Origin: Triplophysa rosa
Taxonomy: Eukaryota > Chordata > Actinopteri > Cypriniformes > Nemacheilidae
Reading direction: 5' to 3'
Assembly (NCBI RefSeq): GCF_024868665.1
Contig: NC_079894.1
Span: 7,401,737-7,465,736 of the forward strand
Length of the DNA stretch: 64,000 bases
The notes under the pieces are model-generated. The model made no database searches. It was given only the letters and a program-made list of their open reading frames with translations, and was not told the origin of the DNA. Shown here one piece after another: positions 12,690 through 26,034 of the stretch. How positions within the stretch are numbered: position 1 is the stretch's first letter; every line of letters begins with the position of its first letter. The position numbers and the translations under genes are program-made.

Positions 12690-15600
12690 GAGTGTTTCCC
12701 CTACCATTACCTTAGGGGGTGCCCCTCCCTCCAACTGCACATCCCGCCCCCTTGAAGGTCAAGTTAATCCATTTTTTATGTAGCGTTAGATCACAAGAGA
12801 AGTCATTTAAGGTTACCTTTCCTATATAACATGTCTATACCTTATTCTCGTACTAAACAAACTAAATAGCATTATGTTATTTATAGGGATGCTCCGATCG
12901 ATCGGCCACAGATCGGAATCGGCCGATAATCACATTTAATAACTCGATCGGTACACTCACTAACATGGCTGATCTCACAAACCGATTGTAATTTGATGAT
13001 GTCATCACGTGAGGACGTACATTTGGCGCCGCGGTTATGTCTTGTGAAAGAGTGAGCAGAGAGCCTGTGCACTTTCGCTGTCTCCAAATAGGGTGTGAGT
13101 TCATTCTGTGTTGCGCAGGCCGATTGGAATATGATGTGCACTGCGGAAGCAGTCATAAGCAGTCATGCTTTCATAACAAAATGCATCTGCAGAACTTTGG
13201 GTAATGTCATATGCTGATCAATCTGTGCAGCGCCGAAAGAAGTCGAACACCCAAGTCTCTAACTCTCTCTCTCGCGCGCACATAATTAACAAAAAGCAAC
13301 AGACACAATGACAAAAGGTCTGAAGACCAAATCCATGTTGCACGCGGCACATTCTGAGAATATTTTTACCTGAATTGAGTACGAGTTGTGTTTAAAAAAA
13401 CGGGTTACCTTTTCTTCTCTGACGCGCACATGACGCAGGTGACATAAACCACACTTTTAATAAACGAAAATCAATCCTATCCAATGATAAAGTGGTTTCC
13501 GTGTTAACTTCTTTCTTTTGCGATGTCTGTCATAAACACACAGACACAACGTGTACTTAACGTCTGCCATTGTTCGATTCATGACATGATGACTCATTTG
13601 AACTGATTCGTTAAATGATCGGTTAAAAGAACGGATATGGCAAACAATGAACTCAGAAGACTCACAAATTCTTCGTTGAACAGTACCTGTTTGATTATGA
13701 AGTTAATTGTTTTGTTTTCTTTTTGTGTTAGCCAAGGTGCTAGGATAAGTACTTGAATACGTGTTCTGTCAGTTTTTTTCACTGTTGTTAAATTCCAGCG
13801 CGACGGAAGTTCTTCTTCTTGTTTGTTGCAAGTCGGATGTTATGATACACTGCTTTGCGCAAAGGCGGAAGTTAAGTGACGTCATTGTGAAAAGGGCCTA
13901 TTCTAAAGGCGTGACCACGTCGAAACAGAAATGACATGCCGCCATGTAAATAAGATAAATAACTAGGGATGCTCCGATCAGGATTTTTACGGCCGATACC
14001 GAGTACCGATTTTCTGTCATCATGATCGGCCGATACCGATTTCGATGCTTTAAGCTTTATATAACTGATATAAGCTTTCTAGTCACTGTTTGCAAAATAA
14101 GATGTAATTTGATAAATATTTTAATAAAATCATATAAGGGCAATTAAAAGTAAACTTCCCCTTTTAAAACCATCCTTTTTTAAATATTGCAGTTCTTATT
14201 TTGACCACATACTTAAATTCAATTACTAACAGCAACTCTCTAATGATTTTATAGGTAATTTACTACACATTGTCATATAAATAAACGGTAAATACTGTGG
14301 ATTATTTAGACTAAATCTTATCAGCCACTGTTGCTAAATGGCCTAAGCACGTATCCTTTCTCTAGCTTTGATCTTGTCATTAGCGAAAATTTGTCTGCAA
14401 GACATTTGTGACAAGCAGAGCGGGACGAGGGCCGTGAGGCCGGTGACGCGAGTGATAACGGCGCGTTGCACCGGTCTCGCATCTCTCTCATCCCGCTCTG
14501 CTTGTCACAACGTTGTACATCATCTAGCCGTATTTGTGGCAGATGTGCAAGGGACTTGGTAAACTCCATTCTGTGGCGCTAGCGGAAGTAACTTCTTCTT
14601 CTTGATTTTTACTGGCGGTTGGCAAACCAGCTTATAGGTGCATTACCGCCACCTTATGAACTGGAGTGCTAGCGGAAGTAACGATACACTGCTTCGCGGC
14701 AGAACGGAAGATGCGTGACGTCATGTGAAAAGGGCGCATTCCCCTCTGCTCTCTGTATCGAGTTCCGACCCGAAGCGCGCGCACATTAAAGCAATAAGCC
14801 AGCGGACATAGAGCGCGTGTGTGAAAATATGTCACGTCAACCACCTGAAAAGCAGATAAAAAAGTTTTTAAACGCTCCCATGGTGGTGAAAATACGCATG
14901 CCCTGCCCCTGACAAGCAACAGTCCAGTTACCACCGGATGACAGGTTTTCACCCAGCTTATCCTTCGTTACATCCGCAAGACACAATGAACCATTAAAAA
15001 AATCTGACTATTTCTGTGGTTTAAATTGAGCAGCGCGTGTACATAACTGAGATGTACACATCACGCGCAGTCAGGGACATTTATGTTGATTATATTTTGC
15101 AGCTATATCATATCCTCTTATATCTTTATTTAGCGCCAAACGTGCTTCATTTGAACCCTTTCCGTTCCGTGAGCGCTGCTTCTCCAGCCACGTCGCATAT
15201 AAAGACCTGCAGACAATAGAGCAGGTAAATAAATGGACAATTTTTCTGTTTCGCTCAAGTAAATGAAAATGCAGCAGTAATAAAGTATTTTTAGCTGTCA
15301 GTCAGTTTAATGTTTGCTATATAGGTTTGTAACAGATTATAAAACATAACGTCTTGTATCTACATATAGCATTTATGATATTAATAGCATAAATAATAAG
15401 CATGTTAAGAGCATTTCATTGTGAATCATGTTTTAATTGGAAAGAATATTTAGAATCAGTTCTAGTATTAATGGCATGGAAAGGCTTTTAGTAACTTTGT
15501 AAGTACTCCTGCTCATGATATATTTATTTCAGTTGTTACATTTTGTTGTCAGTAGTTTTTTTTATATTAAAATAGACCACTGGGACTTCGCTTCAGCACC

Positions 15601-15791
15601 AGAGCCTACAACACATTTTTTCAGTTACCAGACCTTCTGTTTCATACATGTGGCTATCAGAATATAAAGTAAATGGCCTGATAAAACATTAGATTGATTG
15701 ATTTAACATTATTTATTAAATAAAGTATTGTCTGGACCAAAAAATAGAGATCGCAGCCCCCCCCAAAGCCATAAACCTAGGGGAAACACTG
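12690..15791. mobile_element. candidate hAT-like DNA element with nested fragments
   Basis: Left end GAGTGTTTCCCCTA (12690) and right end TAGGGGAAACACTG (to 15791) are inverted, 13 of 14 bases, and CTCTC flanks both sides. Inside are two left ends of another element (AGGGATGCTCCGATC at about 12886 and 13964, rich in CGGCCGAT), a strong hairpin at 14406-14510, and repeated patches (GATACACTGCTT, GTGACGTCAT, AAAAGGG) near 13840-13900 and 14680-14735. No transposase frame. The outer pairing could be chance between separate elements. Confidence 0.45.
14406..14510. repeat. inverted repeat (hairpin)
   Basis: Arm TTGTGACAAGCAGAGCGGGA and its complement TCCCGCTCTGCTTGTCACAA about 65 nt apart; GC-rich loop. 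Confidence 0.75.
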
Positions 15792-17814
15792 CTCTCACTG
15801 CACTTTGATGTCGCACGTCGACCGTCTGCGCAGCGCCCTGAAGTCAAGCACACACAAAGTCCAGCACACCTATTTAGTTTTTTAAACATACCTCCGTCCT
15901 TGGCAGGGTAAAGAATGGCAAACATTAAAGTAAACCCGTCTTTGCAAGCGAATCAAAGCTTAAATAAACACTGAGTATTATTTTTGTGATTATGTCTGTA
16001 TATTATCATTAGACATGTATTGTGTATTTGGAGCAACACGAACACATTAACCTCAGTGGCCCTCACGAGTTACAATTGCTATCATTTATAGACCTACCTG
16101 CTCTCCATTAGTTTCTTAGTTTATAGTTGTAGTTGTTATTAGTTGTAACATGCTGTACTCTTTTATTGTCTGAAAGAAGCAGTTTTTAGAAGGAAACTAG
16201 AAATTGCCCCAATAAATCAAAGCTATGCATTACCTGGGCAGGTAAGTTAAAGCGGTCCCTCACCATTACACAACAACCATTTAACTGAGCAGACTGCCGA
16301 TCAGAGGGATTCCTAGATTTCATTTCTGTGCCTGGATGGCCGTACGTTCACAGCAGGGTGATCAATAAAAACAGTGAAGGTTTGACATAGAAAAAAATGT
16401 GGATGAATGCACACTTCAGTACACTTTACACTTTAAGGTCTTATCTCTAATACAGTTCCAGATTGCTTTGTGGCTTTTGCCATCCACTTTGAATGTGTCT
16501 CTGTGTGTGTGTGTATGTGCGTGTGTGCGTGTGTGTGTGCGTGCGTGTGTGCACGTGTGCATGCGTGTGCTGCTAGAGATGTACCTGTGTGGCGGCTGAA
16601 CCCTAATCCATATGGAGTATTTAAAGCTACATGGTAATGTTTTACACGGATGGGCAGGTTGGCATTTTAATGTATTCTTCCACTACATCCATCAGTGATT
16701 ATATGCTGAAGCAGGCTGTCATAGACCAGTGGTTTTGACTGTTGGACCTTGGCATGCATTCTGACCCAAACATGCTTTCATCCAAATCAACCAGTGTGCA
16801 TTCTGATAGCCCACTGCATTAGATTGTGTATCATCTGTCCAACTTGCATATCCCTGTTGCTAGGGTAGCTGAGTCTCCTTGTGAGCTCTTGTCAATGAAT
16901 GTGTAGGCCTCAAGTATTTGAGCAAATTTACCAGGTCACAAGATTCACAGTGTCTGCTTACTCTTCATTTTCTTTAATTCCATGGTGGGTTTTAAGAAAA
17001 ACAGGCAGATCAATTAAATGATCAATTTGACAATTAGATGAAGTAGAGTTAAATAACAATGAATGTTTACATTTCAATGTTTATACTTTTTATGAACAAT
17101 TCCTATTGAGATTTATATTGAACTTACGAAACATCTTCTAATTGTCTTTTTGTTGCACCTACGGATCTACATTGCAGAATGATATGTTTCTCTTACTATT
17201 TCTCCTTAAAGTTTGACAGAGAAAATATACAGAAGAACTCATATTGCCGCTTATAAATTGCGACTTTACTGTATATTTGAAGATTAATGATGGCATTTGC
17301 ATGTCATCTTTCATAAACACCTACTCCATTATTCCCCTTTTGCTTCTTGTTACACTTTCAAATTTGACATTTTACTGTTTTTAGCAATTTCCTGCTCTGA
17401 ATCCACTTCATCAGTTTCAGTGTGTTCCTCTCATTAATAAACTTCATCAGCATATTTCTTGAGGAAGAAAATGGCATTAGTCTACTAGTCAGAATAGCTA
17501 ATTATACTTGCAAATGTACTTATATGTGTTCACTTGTTTATTTGCTTTGTTCATTAGACACTGTAAGGTTTTTGGGTGCCATTTTCACATTATTTGAAGC
17601 TAAAATGTTATAATGTATAAAATGTTATCAGGCTTATCAAGCTGATTAATTTTAGTGAAGTGGCTCGTACTGACAGTTTATTCAAATGAGTCAACCGAGA
17701 AAATGAAAAGTTGAAAGTACAGTAGACAGCTAGTGGTTTGCCGTGTAGATAACTATTACTCCTAGTAGCTTGAATTTAGTTGAATTACAGTAACAAGTAG
17801 TTTGTTTGTACACT
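15792..17814. other. gene-free DNA with a GT microsatellite at 16497-16565
   Basis: Apart from the GT/GTGC microsatellite nothing is recognised; no exon-like signal. Confidence 0.45.
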
Positions 17815-18055
17815 CTTAACAATAAAGGTGCGTCACGATGCCAAGGAAGAACTTTTTTTGTCTAAATGGTTACATTTAACATCCGAAGAATCTTTCTGTT
17901 TCACAAAAGGTTCTTTGTTCTTTGTTGAAGGTTCTTCAGATTATAAAAAGGTAAGAAAAATAAAAACCTTTGACTGAATGGTTCTTTGTGGAACAAAAAA
18001 AAATGTTATTCCTTGGCATCGCTGTGAAGAATCTTTTTAGCACCTTTAATTTTAA
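17815..18055. mobile_element. palindromic MITE
   Basis: Left TTAACAATAAAGGTGC...GATGCCAAGGAA and right TTCCTTGGCATCGCTGTGAA...GCACCTTTAATTTTAA are inverted; GGTTCTTTG/CAAAGAACC-type segments pair in the interior. Confidence 0.65.
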
Positions 18056-18544
18056 AACTGTAGTTTAACAAGCTACAGCTTAAGTAGCTTCTTCAACAGT
18101 AGTGGGTGACTTTGAATCCCCTTTAGACTTTTTCTTGCCTGTTTCTGTGCTTGTAAAGAAATTGAGAAACTGTGTAAATTGATATAAACTATTTTTGTGA
18201 CCTAATTAATATTGATGAGCCATGTCATGGGTGTATTAGCTCTGGAGAGGCTTAACACAGTCTTGCTTGCAATTTATGTAAAACATTCGAGCAGAAACAA
18301 CATTTCCTGATCCTAAAAATGAAACTTGTAAAACATTTAACATGTTAGCTCCAAACATATTTAAAAAATTCAACTGAAAGTCCTACCATTAACTGGAGGA
18401 TTAGGCCTATCCCACCAATGCAACAGAACATCCAAGAGTTAATTCTTGTAGAAGTCCTTCAAGGCTCGGTGCAGATGGTTGGGGCATAGAATTGCTTTAT
18501 CCAGTCTCAGGTGGCTACACCATCATGCAGGGAGGGCTGGTCTG

Positions 18545-18848
18545 TTGTGACTGCACTGACTCACCTGACGAAGGGGAGAAGGCGCTTCGCAGGTGTACGC
18601 CCAGCCGGCCTCAGTCTTACCTGCCGTGCAAGACGCGGGCCGACACCGGCTCTACACGAAGGTTGTAGAATCTCGCAAAAGTGTTGGTCGTAGCCCAACC
18701 CACAGCTCTGCAGATGTCTGCCGGAGAGGCGCCCTGAGCCAGTGACCACGAGGAGGCTAAACCCGGATGGAGTGAGCTCTCACTGCCAGTGGGCACGGGA
18801 GATCTTGGGACCGGTACGCCAAGAGGTTACGGAGCGGGGACAGGGAAG
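18545..18848 (-). mobile_element. DIRS retrotransposon fragment (tyrosine recombinase C-terminal region)
   Basis: On the minus strand it reads GAGAGCTCACTCCATCCGGG, then codons for a WSLAQGA-type segment, ADICRAVGW and the FYN-type end, followed by GCGCCTTCTCCCC. It aligns by eye with 33240-33500 of the DIRS element further right, including the transition from recombinase codons into 3' non-coding DNA. Isolated remnant with no inverted repeat. Confidence 0.8.
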
Positions 18849-18854
18849 ATTCAT

Positions 18855-18992
18855 TATTTTCTTTCTTTTCCTAAATACATGTAAAATGTCTCAGGATTAC
18901 TGTTGCATTGCTTTAAAATGAATATGAACTTGTTTTCGGAAAAACAGATTTTTAAATGGTCTCTTAATTTTTTCTGCAGCTGTATACATAAA
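18855..18992. mobile_element. mariner-like MITE right end
   Basis: Ends ATGGTCTCTTAATTTTTTCT, GCAGCTGTAT, the same right terminus as the element ending at 57370. Confidence 0.5.
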
Positions 18993-19340
18993 ATACATGT
19001 GATCCTGCTCGAATTCCAATTGCTATCATTACTATTTTCCACATTTAAATCATAAAGTCATCAAAATGTTGATATAACACAAATAGCACTGTTGACCACT
19101 TTTTGACATTTGTTAGAATACTAAACCCAGAACATTTTTTCCCTCACTAAACATTTAATAATTGAGTACAGTAATTGACTGCCAAATAAATGATTGCCAC
19201 TTCTCACATTACAGCTAATTCTTGCTGTCAAATTGCTTTCAAACTCAACCTGCACTAAAACTGCTACATACTGTATATTTGTATCTATGTTCTCAGTTGA
19301 CACAGACACAGAAAACAGTAAGTGTAAAAGGATAACACTT

Positions 19341-19761
19341 ATTTTCTAAAATAAACATGGCTTCAATCATTTACACATTTTTCACAATATTTTCTATATA
19401 TGAAATGTGAGTCCTAAATACCGTGATACTAACATACCGCAATGTTTCATACATCCAAATTGTAGTTCATTTTACATTTAATTCCTGCAGAAATGACACT
19501 TTTACATGAATGAAATTTTAATGGATGTTTATTTTTATTTTGTTTATGTTTATTTTTTATTATGTTTATTTTATTTTCTAAAATAAACAGGGCTTCAATC
19601 ATTTACACATTTGTCACAATATTTTCTATATACCAAATGTGAGTCCTAAATACCGTGATACTAACATACTGCAATGTTTCATACATCCAAATTGTAGTTC
19701 ATTTTACATTTAATTCTTGCAGAAATGACACTTTTACATGAATGAGATTTTAATGGATGTT
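19341..19761. repeat. tandem duplication of about 189 bp
   Basis: 19341-19529 and 19573-19761 are near-identical direct copies (offset 232), differing at a few sites (ATATATGAAATG vs ATATACCAAATG, TACCGCAATG vs TACTGCAATG). A T-rich spacer separates them. Function unknown. Confidence 0.85.
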
Positions 19762-20768
19762 TTATCATGGCAAATGAAACTAAACCAAAGACCGAAAGAC
19801 CACTTGCCTCTAGGACATTGTGGTGCACATTTACATATAATATTGAGTTAAACTGGCAGCTGCTACAAAAAAACCCCTCTTTGATCAAAGGTGTGAGAAT
19901 GGTATGAAAGCGTGAACACTAACCACAACTCATAAAGGAAAGACACCCCGCAGAGTACACTAATCAGATCCTATAAAATAAAGTTAATTAAGGTATTACC
20001 AGGTATTACTGTGCCTCCAGTGCCAGGCTGTGATTTACACGTTACTCTGTATCCAGCCGAGCTTTTGGAAAGAAAGCATTCAAACTGTTGAATTGCTTTG
20101 TTAAATACTGCTTTGTTTTCTCACTTGAACTATTATCAAGTTTTTCTAAATAACGCTATTGACACAATCTATAATGAGGTTATTTGTTGGAAATGACCAT
20201 AACCGTGACCTCTGATTTAGTAGCATCACAAACTAAACTAGTATTGCAATATTTTATTATGTTTTTGTCACAGCAGGGCTTAAAATATGCACAAAAAGCA
20301 TTAGCTTTTTTAATATATTGCCCCCTATAGAACAATAACCTGTCAGCTCATTTTCATTCTCCTTGAAAACAATTATCTTTTTTTCAGAGGGCCTATAGGT
20401 GAGACCATCTTATTTGGCCAGATTATTTTGAGTTTTATTGCACCGGATGCTGGAAACTTGTTTTGATATATGCGAAAACTGTCATCTGCTCTAGGTCCAT
20501 GATGAAGCATCTTGCCTCAGGTTTAAGTGATAACAGAGAAGCCGCTAGGCCATAAAACCACATGCTCAGAGTCGCTAATCACAGTCATTTATCAGCACTA
20601 CCTCATTTCCGTGGACTACAAGGTTCTTTCGCCCATACCTGAATTTTAAGCACGGTCTTATTGGTACAGGGAAGTCTTGGGTGGCATTAAATAGTTTGAG
20701 ACTGAGGCACTTCTGTGGAAGTATATATTAGATTTTTGCATACATTTAGGCTAAACTTAATATTAAGC
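19762..20768. other. gene-free DNA, nothing firmly recognised
   Basis: Repeat-poor; 20,020-20,600 has the even composition of possible conserved non-coding DNA but no specific signal. Confidence 0.3.
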
Positions 20769-21167
20769 TTAAAGGGATAGTTTTACATGATTTACTCACC
20801 CTCAAGTTGTTCCATACCTGTGTAATTACTTTGTTCTAATTAACACAAAGAAAGATATTTGGAAGAATGTTAGCATTTTTCAGTTCTGAACATCATTCAC
20901 GACCACTACCAAACATTACTGTATATTTTTTGTTCTGTTGAACATAAAAGAGTGTAGGAAAGCAAACAGTTCTGGAAAACCTCTAACTACTATTTACATT
21001 TTTCCTACTATGGTGGTAAATGATGTCCCGTTCCTAACTTTCATCCAAATATCTTCCTTTGTGTTCATCAGAACAAAGAAATATATACAGGTTTGGAGCA
21101 ACTTGAGAGTAAGTAAATGATGACAGAATTTTGATGAATTTTTTGGGGGGGTTAATTATTCCTTTAA
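20769..21167. mobile_element. TTAA-flanked MITE
   Basis: TTAA at 20769-20772 and 21164-21167 around AGGGATAGTTTTAC...TTAATTATTCCT. ATTTACTCACCCTCAAGTTG pairs with AACTTGAGAGTAAGTAAAT. Same family as the elements at 7.9, 22.4, 24.5, 41.9 and 43.9 kb. Confidence 0.8.
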
Positions 21168-22442
21168 GAGGTGCAAAACATCTATTTGGTTTAGAACAGC
21201 AATGTTGTCTTATCTCTCCACTTGATCTATTCAGCTACATTTTTTTATATGCATTACCTTTTTTATGTTATTTTGTCTGACAACCAACAAAACTTTGTTA
21301 AACATTATATAATGTTGTATTGTAAATATTTCTACCCAATGTTTTATGAAGTGCTACAGATAAATTCTGTAAAGGCTCTGTAAAGGTTGCACACACTTAA
21401 TCTTCATGATTTTTATCTGACAATGATTTATTTTCTACATCATTAGAATTCACTGTGTGAAGACATTGACAAAAAAAGGAAACACAAACTTAGAAATATG
21501 TCTGTTTCCAAGGGAAACGTTTGCACTTATAGTATTGCATTGGCTGAGGTATTACTGTATAAATCACAATATCAGTGACAAGCATCTTGGAGTAAAGCAT
21601 CACTAACTGTATATTATAGGAATTACTAGATGTCTCTTCTTTTACGGTTCCAGAGCTAAAGTCAGTTTCGCTTGCTTCCAATTACTGACTCACTTTCACT
21701 CTTGGTCAAAGTACACACAACAAGTACATGTTCTGTAATATGGCCACAAGCTTTCTGCAACTTACTGGTTGACAGACAACACTATTGACAACCGAACCCT
21801 CTACATTTTTAGCCAATAACAGATGTGATGAGATTTCTTTGCACAGCATGTTTGTAGATGATACCCCTCCACTTTCGTGCTAGTGATTTTGCATATAGAG
21901 GCACTTCATGCCAGAATGATTCAAGACAGCATTGTGGTGAAAACAGAAAAGCCCATTGTTCACTTATTAAAAATATGCTCTACTTGGATGCTCAAAGGAC
22001 TATTCATATCATTCATACGGGGTAGATGGAGAGCGCTGACAATACCCTGTTTAATACCTTCCCATTTCCTCGTAGCATAATGCCTCATAGTGACACAACC
22101 TCCAAATGTAATGAGACAACAAGAGTAATGAATGATGGGTGATATGAGATCATTGGTCTTTCTATGAGACTGATAAATCAGTAGCACTTAACCTGACGCT
22201 CTGTTAAAAGTCATATACAAATGACTGTGCATCCATATAGTACCTTGCCAGAAAGACACATCTCACTGGCTCCGGATGATAAATCACACAATATAATATC
22301 AGAATTCTTGTGTCATTTAAAAGACAATCTATATTCTTTTGACAAAAGAAGTGAAGTAATGGTCAAATTCCTCAAGAAAATTGGTTGTTCAATTGTTTGT
22401 GGTTGGCAGTTGACCAAAAAAGCCTGGCCTGGTTTGCTTGTC
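21168..22442. other. gene-free DNA, nothing recognised
   Basis: No exon, RNA gene or transposon end identified. Confidence 0.4.
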
Positions 22443-22721
22443 TTAAAGCGATAGTTCACTCAAAAATGATCATTCTTTCATCGTCATTTCAAACCTGTAA
22501 GACTTTCTTTCTTCTGCAGTACACCAAAGAAAATATTTTGAAGAACACTTGTAACCAAACAACATCGGGCCTCATTGACTTCTCATCGACACAAAACACA
22601 GACATTTCTCAACATATCTTCTTTTGTGTTCCACAGAAGAAACCAAATAATACAGGTTTAGAATGACAATACAGTTAGTCAATTATTCAAGAATGTTTAG
22701 TTTTGGGTGAACTATTCCTTT
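22443..22721. mobile_element. TTAA-type MITE, right flank mutated
   Basis: TTAA at 22443-22446, then AGCGATAGTTCACTCAAAAA; right end TTTTGGGTGAACTATTCCTT followed by TATAG instead of TTAA. Confidence 0.7.
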
Positions 22722-23542
22722 ATAGTCTCTTTAAAGCAAACAGTCTAGTCTGGGTTTTCAGACACGTCAGCTGTTCATACTGGGAGACTAGTTAGCCCAC
22801 CAACAGTTACCCTCATACTGTTCATTTGGCTGTCTTCAGTTGGATTTGTCTCAATCAAAATATTTCCAAGTGCTAAATCTGTATTACAAAACTCAGACTC
22901 TCTGGAAATTTGATAGAATGTTATTTCTGTGGCTCAGCTGACAAATTGAGCAATAGTGTGGCTGGACACAAACTCTGTGCTCCACAGAATGAAGATGAGA
23001 GCAGACTGTGTTGTGTGATGCAGGAGTTCAGTCTGGGGATGCTTTGGGTACTCACTCTTTCAAAGATGATGCCTCTAAATTGAACACAGCTGCACGATGC
23101 CATATTGTTTGGCATACACCCAACTCCCGTATCATCAACATAAATTCACTTCACACCTGAGCAACAGAAGCCATATTGGCAGTCAGCTTGCATTGTATTG
23201 TGAGTGTTTGTGAATGCTCACAAGTAATGAGCCATGGTATGCATGCGCACATGTGGCATGTACGTTCACACTCAGGAACACACACAGTCGTGCACGCGCA
23301 CACAGGCATACAAAACGTTTGTTTGACAGATGGCTTCATAGGAAAATTGACCTAATAATGGATGCTAGCTTAAAGCAGATACCAACTGGATACATAACAA
23401 ATGCATTAGACCTGTGATTCTCAACCCAGTGTGCGTCTATCTCCGGAGGTTACCAAGCAGGGTAGTGAGGGCACTTGGCAAGATTTTAATTTGACTTTGT
23501 TTGCTTATAAACTTATAGCTTTGTCAATTTGCACAGTACGTG
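22722..23542. other. gene-free DNA, nothing recognised
   Basis: Short CA-rich patches near 23240-23310 only. Confidence 0.4.
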
Positions 23543-23960
23543 TGCAGCCACTGAAAATTAAGAAACCATTTCAAAATTATTTTCAGTTTTTCTGAATCTA
23601 CTATTTTTAGGCATGTGTTTAGGTAAAATTATCATTTTTGTTTCATTCTGTGAACTACTAATAATATTTCTCCCAAATTTAAAAAAAAATATTGTTTCTA
23701 TTTGCATTTATTTTCAGAACATGAAAACTGGAGAAAAGATGAACAGAAAAGATGCCTCGAATACTTCAAAGAAAACCAGTTCATATTCACTTTTAAGCAA
23801 TACAACAGTAATATTTGAACATGTATTTAGGAAAAGTTAAAACTATGTTTTATGTGATAAACTCACAGTTTTCATGTGTCTTGTCATGCTGTCAGTCTTT
23901 CACCGTGCTGTTGGATGACCTTATGTCACTCCTGAAGTTTGATATTTGGTGTAGACACTG
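23543..23960. mobile_element. mariner-like MITE, 3'-truncated copy
   Basis: Starts GCAGCCACTGAAAATTAAGA, then TTTTCAGTTTTTCTGAATCT; ordered blocks match 53.7 kb and 6.6 kb through CATGCTGTCAGTCTTTCACC. The right inverted end is absent. Confidence 0.65.
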
Positions 23961-25394
23961 TGTGAACTTGTGCTAAATGCCCAGGCACATGAATTCATTA
24001 CTATTACAAGGTGGCTCATTTATATTAATTGTTTGAGGTGAATCATACAAAAATATGATTATTAAACAAGCAGATACTATATTGTATACTACACTGATAC
24101 TGTACTTCACTACATAAATATATCATATAAATCATAGCCTCATAAAATATTTATGATTTTCAATGAAATTGTGTTGAAATGCCTAATTTTTAATTAGATT
24201 TGTAAATATATTCATCATTTTTCTCTGAGAAAGTTTGTCTTTGAATGTCCCCACTGTCGAACGAGAAACAAGCTTGAGTGTCTCATAACATAAGTAAGAT
24301 GAAACTATATTTTGTGAATCTGTTCAATCGGTATCTATTCTTTTAAAATGAATCGCTGCAAAATAGCCACTAAATATATTACAATAATGTGGAATACTAT
24401 TATTAATCCTAAATTATATTCAATATGATATCAGCAAAAACAATGCTGGCCTTAAAGGGATACTCCACCCATAAATGAACTTACTGTCATCATTTCCTTT
24501 TGGGTGGAGTATTCCTTTAAGTAGTTGTGGGATTAGCCTAAAAAGTAAAATAGGTTGAAATATTTCATTTTACAATGAAACATTTTTTTTATTTGCACAT
24601 GAACCTTAAAATGCTTTTGGTCTGTGCTTGCTATGCTGACCACAAAACCAATACTCCAAGATTTGCTCACATGCACCAACTTCTGAAAGTGTCTTACCTT
24701 AACATTTGTGCGATGGCATTACTTTAAGAGTCCAGCCTGAACCCATGACTCATATTTAGCAGTGATATGGAGGATCGAGTAGAGCTTATTTAATCACCTG
24801 CTGTTAGTGGGCTGTCAACCGCAGTGCTCCAATCTTTACTGCAATCCCTCTGGTTTAAAGCATCAGGAAAATCCCGAATGGATATGACAGGGAAGTAATT
24901 AAAAAACTCTGCTGTGATTACAAAGCTTTAGTGAAATCCTTCCTGTCCCAAGACAAAAAATACCAGGCACGTCCTTGATTCCATAGCAAAACAATACCAA
25001 AATAGCAAAATAATACCAGTTCCAACAGATGCTGGTGTTCTCTTAAAGCTCTGTCTTCAAAAAGATACAGAACACCTATATTATTTTCAATTTTGTTCTT
25101 TGTAAGAAGTCCCAAAGCATGTGTCCCCTGGCTGTAAGGAGGGGGGTGACAGAAGAAAGAGATGTGACGCTTCAGGCACCCAGATACTTAGTGAATTTCC
25201 TCTCTGCTCTTCCTTTGCCACTGAAAGGTAATGCTCTCACTTGTGTATATCAAGCTCACAGTCACTGGAGAACTGTGTCCACCCATGACAGAAAATGATG
25301 AGCAGGCTGATAAAGAATGAAGTGCCAGAAAGGGAGGACAGCCTTCTGCACTCTGCCATGCTCTAGTTCCTCTTTAGTAGTATGATCCATTCAA
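23961..25394. other. gene-free DNA with one minimal MITE
   Basis: Except for the 61-bp MITE at 24456-24516, nothing is recognised. Confidence 0.4.
24452..24520. mobile_element. minimal 61-bp TTAA MITE
   Basis: TTAA on both sides of AGGGATACTCCACCC...GGGTGGAGTATTCCT; reduced to little more than its two inverted ends. Confidence 0.8.
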
Positions 25395-25535
25395 TGTTAT
25401 GACTTTTTCTTTATCTCTCTCACTCTCTCTCTCGCTCACACTAACACACACACAAACACACGCACGCACACACACAAACACACGCACGCACGCACGCAAA
25501 CACGCACGCACACACGCACACACGCACACACACCC
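25395..25535. repeat. CT then CA/CGCA microsatellite
   Basis: TCTCTCTCACTCTCTCTCTC-type run followed by CACA/CGCACGCA units. Confidence 0.95.
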
Positions 25536-26034
25536 CTCGCTCTCATATTATGTGTCCTCTATTTCACCATTAGCTCTGTAAAACAAAAGTTTATAACTCT
25601 GTAAAACAACAGTTGACTGCAGATGTAATACATTTGCATTCTATCTTTATTCTTATGGATAGTTCACCCAAAATCCTTTACCTTTGTTGTCTAAAAGAAT
25701 AAAGAAACAGTAATAGAATGATATGAACAATGCCTTTAAAATGTATTTTAGCCCAAACCACTAATTATAAACAAAGGTAACCTTGATTTACATTCCTGGT
25801 CCCTTTATGACTTCAAAGTAGAATGCACGATACTAAATTTATCACAGTTAATAACAATGATCTGAAAAAGTTGTTTTTTGTAGTTTATCATTTTTGATAA
25901 ACAATTGTTATAATTACACAGTGACTACTCCTTCCACACGTAAAAAGATTGCTTTAGAAATTGGTCAGACAGACTGTGCTTTCAATTGCCTTGTTTGTTT
26001 TGATGTTAAATGTCTTCTAGATTTAGAAAAAATC
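25536..26034. other. gene-free DNA, nothing recognised
   Basis: AT-rich; no feature seen. Confidence 0.4.
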
